From: Planctomycetota bacterium
GTDB taxonomy: Bacteria > Planctomycetota > PLA2 > JAEUHO01
Length of the DNA: 20,509 nucleotides
Assembly (NCBI GenBank): GCA_026647295.1
Contig: JAPKHB010000027.1
Span: 1-20,509 of the forward strand
Direction: 5' to 3'
In this document: in pieces, positions 16,432 through 20,509 of the stretch
Numbering within the stretch: position 1 is the first letter of the stretch
How the letters are laid out: every line of letters starts with the position of its first letter
Notes under the pieces: generated by a model
Databases searched by the model: none
What the model saw: the letters and a program-made list of their open reading frames with translations, nothing else
Told to the model about the DNA's origin: nothing
Translations under genes and position numbers: made by a program

Positions 16432-18110
16432 CAGTCCCGCTCCACCGCCGTGGAGCGCTCGGCCCGCCGGCGCTCCCGCAGCGCCTCCCGTTCGCGGGCC
16501 TTCTGCGCCAGGATCTCGCGCAGGCGGTCCAGTTCGGCGGGGTCGAGGTCGGGCGTCCCGGCCGCGCGCCCGGGCGCTGCGGGCGGCGGCTCGGGCGGCG
16601 GATCGGCGGGCGGGGCGACCTCCGGCGTCCCGGGCCGTGGGCGCGGCACCCGCGGGCGGACGCTGCGCCGCTCGCGCAGCGTCCCGATCCAGCGCAGCGC
16701 GCGCTCCACGTTGCGCCACGCCGCCGGGTCGGCGGGCGCGCCGCGCGCCGCGGCCTGGAGCGCCGCCAGCGCGTCCTCGGCGTGGCGCAGCGCCTGCATG
16801 TGCTCGGCGGGGTCGCCCGCCCCCGCGCGGGCCGCGCGGGCGTGGGCCGCCGAGCGGCGCAGCGCCACGGCGCCGCGCAGGGTTGCGGCGCGGGCACGCA
16901 GCGCGGCGCCGGACTCCGGCCCAACGCGCGCGAGCAGCGCGGCGATGGCCTCGAGTTCCGCGGGCGGCGGCTCGCCGTCCCCGAGGGCGTGCCAGGCGCT
17001 CAAGGCGGCGTTGAAGGCGAGCGTCGGCGCCGCGGCGGCGGGCGCCGCCGCGAGCGCGCGCTCAAAGCGCGCGCGGGCCTCGGTCGGGCGCCCGGCGGCG
17101 AAGGCCTCGAAGCCGTCGTCGGTGCGGCGGGCGCCGCACGCGCCGAGCAGCAGCGGCCCGAGCAGCAGCGCCGGCCAGGCGCCGCCCCCCCGCAGGAGCC
17201 CCACCGCGAGCAGGGCGAAGGCGAGGAGGCCCAGCGCCGTGTCCCCGGCGTCCCCGGCGCCGGCCGGCGTGGCCGGCAGCGCGAGCCCAAGGCGCGCGGG
17301 CTCGTCCGCGGGGCCGAACAGGCGCCCGCCGCCCCCGCGGGCGAGGGCGGCGAGCCCGGCGCGGTCGACCCGGGACAGCACCTCGCGCCCGGCGCGGTCG
17401 CGCAGGAAGGGGTCGGGGCCCGTCACGGCCGGGATGCGGCTGCCGCGCTCGCTGCCCACCGCGAGCACGTCGACGCGCACGCCGCGGGCGCGGAGCGCCT
17501 GCGCCGCGGCGTGGCCACGCCCGGCGTGGTCCTCGCCGTCGGTCACCAGCAGCACCCGCCGGGGCCGGTCGGCCTCGGCCACGAAGGCCGCGCCCGCGCC
17601 CTCGAGCGCCGCGCCCAGGTCGGTCCCGCCCAGGCTCACGCTGGCGGGGCCCGCCCGCTCGAGCAGGAGGCCGAAGCCCTCGGCGTCGGAGGTGAGCGGC
17701 GCGGCCAGGCGCGCCTCGCCCGCAAACACGACCAGCGCCGCGCGCAGCCGGGGCTCGGTGGCGAGCGCGGCCCGGATCCACGCGCGCGCGCGCCCGAGCC
17801 GCGACGGGGACTCGTCGGTGGCGAGCATCGAGCGCGAGACGTCCAGGCACACGACGAGGTCGGCCGCGCGTCCGGAGAGGGGGCGGGCCCCGGCCTCGAG
17901 CGCCCGCGCGGCGAGCGCCGCCAGCAGCCCCACCGCCGCCGCGAAGGCGCCGGCGCAAAGCGCCCGGCCCAGGCGCCGGGCGGCGCCGCGGGCGGGGCTC
18001 GGCGGGCGCGCGAACAGCCGCGCGCGGCGCGCGCGCGCCCGGCGGGCGCAGAACGCCTGGCCCAGCACCAGGCCCAGCGCCCCGAGCGCCCAGGCCACCG
18101 CGCCGCTCAC
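16428..18110 (-). CDS. BatB-like VWA protein fused to a BatC-like TPR region
   Basis: A 560-residue protein, starting at the GTG at 18110-18108, which overlaps the BatA-like stop as GTGA. Two membrane helices (about 4-20 and 47-70) precede a von Willebrand factor A domain (about 85-255). Its metal site is complete: D90-V-S-R-S94, T163 in GGTDLG, and D191 in VTDGED. A further hydrophobic segment (about 288-324) ends in the lipobox-like LGAC (C325). It is followed by TPR-like helices with the BatC pattern (FAAGRPTEARARFERAL, then a WRNVERALRW helix), a Pro-rich linker and a charged helical tail. In the usual operon BatB and BatC are separate genes; here one frame covers both. VWA domains bind protein partners through the metal ion. 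The longer frame that starts at 19085 is antisense-like and rejected. Confidence 0.88.
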   Translation of the reverse strand: MSGAVAWALGALGLVLGQAFCARRARARRARLFARPPSPARGAARRLGRALCAGAFAAAVGLLAALAARALEAGARPLSGRAADLVVCLDVSRSMLATDESPSRLGRARAWIRAALATEPRLRAALVVFAGEARLAAPLTSDAEGFGLLLERAGPASVSLGGTDLGAALEGAGAAFVAEADRPRRVLLVTDGEDHAGRGHAAAQALRARGVRVDVLAVGSERGSRIPAVTGPDPFLRDRAGREVLSRVDRAGLAALARGGGGRLFGPADEPARLGLALPATPAGAGDAGDTALGLLAFALLAVGLLRGGGAWPALLLGPLLLGACGARRTDDGFEAFAAGRPTEARARFERALAAAPAAAAPTLAFNAALSAWHALGDGEPPPAELEAIAALLARVGPESGAALRARAATLRGAVALRRSAAHARAARAGAGDPAEHMQALRHAEDALAALQAAARGAPADPAAWRNVERALRWIGTLRERRSVRPRVPRPRPGTPEVAPPADPPPEPPPAAPGRAAGTPDLDPAELDRLREILAQKAREREALRERRRAERSTAVERDW

Positions 18111-19129
18111 GGCAGCACCCGCAGCAGGCCCTGCGAGAGGCCCCACCCCAGGAGGAGCAGGCCCAGGCTCGCCAGCAGCACGGGCCCCTGGCGCTCGCGC
18201 ACCTCCCGGCGCGGCGCGAGCAGCGCCGCGCGCTCGAGCCGGTCCACCCGCGCGTACACGGCGTCCAGCGCGGCCTCGTCGCGCACGCGGTGGAACGCGC
18301 CGCCGGCGCGCGCCGCGACCTGGGCGAGCGTCGGCCCGAGGGGGGCGGCGGCGTCGCCCCCGGGCGCCGGGTCCTCGGCGCCGACCGCGATCGCGAGCAC
18401 GCGCACGCCGAGCCGCGCGCACAGTTGCGCGGCGTGCAGCGGATGCACCTCGCCCGCCCGCGCCTCCGGGGCCGCGGTCTCGCGCCCGTCGCTCAAGAGG
18501 ATCAGGACGCGCGGGCGGCCGGCGTTGGCGCCGAGCAGCAGCGCGCCCTGGGCGAGCGCGGCCCCGAGCGCCGTCGCGTCCTCCGCGTCGTCCACCGGCA
18601 CCGGCTCCAGGCCGGCGAGCGTGCGCACGACCGCGCCGTGGTCGAGCGTGAGGGGGCAGAGCAGGTCGGCAAAGCGCGCGAAGCCCAGCACGCCGATGCG
18701 ATCGTCGCGCCGGCCGGTCACGAAGCGCACCGCCGCCTCCTGCGCGGCCTCCAGGCGGGTGCTCGCGCCGCCCAGATCCGCCGCGCGCATCGAGGAGGAG
18801 CGGTCCAGCGCGAGCAGGATGTCGATGCCGGGGCGCGGCTCGGGCACCACCACGCGCTCGACCGGCCGGGCCAACGCGAGCACGAGCGCGGCCAGGCCGA
18901 GCGCGCCGAGGCCTTCGCCCAGGCGCCAGGCGCGGGCCCGCGGCGCCCGGGGCGCCCGCGGCGCGGGGGCCGCCTCCCCCGGCAGCGGGCGGCCCAGCAG
19001 CAGCGGCGCGGTGCCCAGCGCCACGGCGGGGGGCCGCCGCCGAAGGCGCCAGGCGCAAAGCGCCAGCACCCCCCCGAGCAGCCACAGGGCCTCGGGGCGG
19101 GCGAGTTCGATCCCGTCCCAGAGCCTCAC
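18107..19129 (-). CDS. batA: BatA-like VWA-domain membrane protein
   Basis: A 340-residue protein starting at the GTG at 19129-19127, overlapping the stop of the preceding gene as GTGA. The N-terminus has two membrane segments (about 13-28 and 70-88) in the BatA pattern, with the first near 'ARPEALWLLGGVLAL'. The VWA domain (about 100-290) keeps the whole metal-ion site: D109-R-S-S-S113, T186 in DATALG, and D214 in LSDGRE. A C-terminal hydrophobic helix (about 315-338) follows. The length matches BatA (about 330). BatA and BatB are thought to form an inner-membrane complex acted on by a MoxR ATPase and linked to stress tolerance. The order DUF58, small membrane protein, BatA, BatB supports this call. 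Confidence 0.9.
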   Translation of the reverse strand: MRLWDGIELARPEALWLLGGVLALCAWRLRRRPPAVALGTAPLLLGRPLPGEAAPAPRAPRAPRARAWRLGEGLGALGLAALVLALARPVERVVVPEPRPGIDILLALDRSSSMRAADLGGASTRLEAAQEAAVRFVTGRRDDRIGVLGFARFADLLCPLTLDHGAVVRTLAGLEPVPVDDAEDATALGAALAQGALLLGANAGRPRVLILLSDGRETAAPEARAGEVHPLHAAQLCARLGVRVLAIAVGAEDPAPGGDAAAPLGPTLAQVAARAGGAFHRVRDEAALDAVYARVDRLERAALLAPRREVRERQGPVLLASLGLLLLGWGLSQGLLRVLP

Positions 19130-20085
19130 GGCCCCCCCTCGCCTACCGCCGCCATCCGGCGTGCGGCGCGCTCGAGCACGCGGGCGACCCCGCCCGCGCC
19201 CGCCGGCGCCGCGGCGAACTTGACCGCGTCCGCGGCCGCGAGCAGCGCCCGGAGGTCCGCGGCGAGGTCCGGCGGCGCCCGGTCGGACGCCGCGGCGAGC
19301 GCGCGCCCCGTCTCGCCGGTGGTCAGGCGCGGCGCGGGCACGCCCAGCCGGCGCTCGATCCAGCGCCGGGCGACGTCGGCGCCCAGGACCAGCACCTCGG
19401 CCGCCGCCGCGGGTTCGGCCGCCAGGCGCGCACCCAGCGCGGCCAGGCGCGCGGGCGCGTCTTCGGCGTTGGCCGGCGCCGCGGGCGAAGGGGTCGGCGC
19501 CGACCCGGCGGCGCGGCGCCGGGCCATGCCAAGGCCCAGCGCCCCGGCCGCGAGCAGGCCGGCCGCCAGCAGCAGCCACCGGGCGCCGCCGCCCCCCGCG
19601 TCGGGCAGCGCTTCGGGCGCGGCGGCGACCTCGAGGGCGAGGGGCGCCTCGACGTCGGCGGCCGCCACCTCGGCCGGCGCGAGCGCGGAGCGCACCTGCA
19701 ACCACAGCGGCGCGGCGCGCGCGAGCGCCGGCGTGCCGGGCGCCGCGCCGGCGGCGCGCAGCGGGGGCACCGGCACGCGCAGCCGCCCGAGCGCGAAGGC
19801 CTGCGCCCGAAACCGGGTGCGCTCCACCACGCGGCCGGCCTCGACCCGCACCGCCTGGTCCTGGCGCACCAGCGCGATCGGCGCCCACGCCGCCTCGTCC
19901 ACGGGTTCGACGGCAAGGCCCTCCGGCCAGGTGCGCTCGAGCACGAGTTCGAAGGGTTCGCCGGGGGCCACCTCCTCGCGGTCCAGGCTGACGCGCACGC
20001 CCGGGGCGGGCTCCGGCTCCCGGGCGCCGGCGGCGGAGGCCCACAGCGCCAGCACGAGCCCGCCCAGCGCGACGGCGCGGCTCAC
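19126..20085 (-). CDS. DUF4381-like membrane protein of the Bat operon
   Basis: A 319-residue protein that starts at a GTG (20085-20083) overlapping the DUF58 stop as GTGA. Residues 1-21 form a signal peptide (AGA before REPEP). About 25-155 is a beta-sandwich domain with 'VRVSLDREEVAPGEPFELVL', resembling the start of BatD domains. One membrane helix (about 166-186) is followed by an Arg-rich boundary and a cytoplasmic helical tail. The tail contains 'ARRWIERRLGVPAPRLTTGE' and LLAAADAVKFA, the pattern of DUF4381-type proteins found between DUF58 and BatA genes: a wing with T-x-E, then D-x-x-KFA. It is longer than a typical DUF4381 because of the added beta domain. It may scaffold the VWA proteins. 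Confidence 0.82.
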   Translation of the reverse strand: MSRAVALGGLVLALWASAAGAREPEPAPGVRVSLDREEVAPGEPFELVLERTWPEGLAVEPVDEAAWAPIALVRQDQAVRVEAGRVVERTRFRAQAFALGRLRVPVPPLRAAGAAPGTPALARAAPLWLQVRSALAPAEVAAADVEAPLALEVAAAPEALPDAGGGGARWLLLAAGLLAAGALGLGMARRRAAGSAPTPSPAAPANAEDAPARLAALGARLAAEPAAAAEVLVLGADVARRWIERRLGVPAPRLTTGETGRALAAASDRAPPDLAADLRALLAAADAVKFAAAPAGAGGVARVLERAARRMAAVGEGGP

Positions 20086-20509
20086 CGCTTGGTCCCCCGC
20101 GCCTCGCGCATGCGGAAGAAGTCGAGGATCGGTCCGACCACCGCGTCGCGGCCGGCGGCGCGCGGCACGGGCACGTCCAACCGGTCGACGCGCGCGCGGC
20201 CCAGCGCCCGCTCGACGCCCTCGGACCAGGCCCGCACCCGCGCCGCGTAGGCGGCGCGCACGCGGGCGTTGGAGAGGTCCACCACGCGCCGCACGCCCGT
20301 CTCGGGGTCGCCCACCCGCACCAGGCCGACCCGGGGCAGGTCGCGCTCGGCGGGCAGGAGGCGCACGGCGACCACCTCGTGGCGCCGCGCCGCCCGCGCG
20401 AGCGCGGACTCCCAGCCCGCGTCCAGGAAGTCGGAGAGCACGAAGAGGATCGCGTGGCGCCGAAGCGCCCGCGTCGCAAAGCGCAGCGCCGCGCCCAGGT
20501 CGGCCGCCC
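20082..20509 (-). CDS. DUF58-family protein, N-terminus beyond window edge
   Basis: The frame is open from the right edge to the TGA at 20084-20082, giving 142 C-terminal residues. It starts in the middle of a VWA-like core: 'ADLGAALRFATRALRRHAIL' then FVLSDFLD, which is the typical DUF58 segment, with the aspartate-bearing strand after the helix. The C-terminus carries 'HEVVAVRLLPAERDLPRVGL', also characteristic of the family. DUF58 proteins accompany MoxR AAA+ ATPases and Bat proteins; the MoxR gene is expected further right. The stop overlaps the next start by four bases (GTGA). Confidence 0.88.
   Translation of the reverse strand, partial: AADLGAALRFATRALRRHAILFVLSDFLDAGWESALARAARRHEVVAVRLLPAERDLPRVGLVRVGDPETGVRRVVDLSNARVRAAYAARVRAWSEGVERALGRARVDRLDVPVPRAAGRDAVVGPILDFFRMREARGTKR

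Noticed and set aside
18111..19085. N-terminal extension of the VWA-TPR frame to 19085
   Set aside because: It overlaps the BatA-like gene in another frame and lacks any domain; the GTG at 18110 with a GTGA overlap gives a normal BatB-type N-terminus.

Overview
The window is extremely GC-rich and densely coding, with long spurious open frames in every direction because stop codons are rare. The gene content is a lipoprotein, exported repeat proteins, a multi-domain carboxypeptidase-regulatory-like protein, TIR-WD40, TPR-CHAT and a Bat/aerotolerance operon. This suggests a large-genome Gram-negative bacterium, most likely a deep-branching planctomycete-type lineage, with a myxobacterium-like lineage as the alternative. 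There is no rRNA, protein-synthesis operon or other marker to fix the taxonomy, so this is inference. I found no tRNA, rRNA, CRISPR array, insertion sequence, integrase or attachment site, and no stretch over 300 bases lacks a gene.

Layout. On the minus strand at the left edge lie an exported ankyrin-repeat protein (1-986, cut by the window edge) and a small lipoprotein (1051-1521). A 106-bp divergent gap separates them from a plus-strand run of three genes: a membrane-anchored protein with about eight carboxypeptidase-regulatory-like domains (1628-4381), a double AAA+ Clp-type ATPase fused to a release-factor-2-like C-terminal region (4463-7927), and a transmembrane TIR/WD40 protein (about 8016-11666). 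These meet, tail to tail, a minus-strand run. That run reads, in transcription order from the right edge, DUF58 (partial, 20082-20509), a DUF4381-like membrane protein, a BatA-like VWA protein, a BatB-BatC-like VWA+TPR fusion, a BatD-like protein, and then an exported TPR-CHAT caspase-like protein (11742-14852).

How the parts may work together. The five Bat-type genes are joined by four successive GTGA stop/start overlaps and should be made as a stoichiometric membrane complex. A MoxR AAA+ ATPase gene is expected just beyond the right edge. The CHAT gene follows this operon after 106 bp. In the plus-strand run, the Clp-type ATPase has a degenerate first AAA module, an intact second ATPase site that lacks the usual pore tyrosine, an N-terminal membrane anchor, and a C-terminal release-factor-like region without the peptide-releasing GGQ domain or the stop-codon-reading SPF motif. 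Next to it is a TIR protein whose topology suggests a cytoplasmic TIR enzyme and an extracytoplasmic beta-propeller sensor. The Clp-release factor fusion is the most unusual item in the window. Any link between it, the TIR receptor and the CHAT protein is conjecture from proximity.
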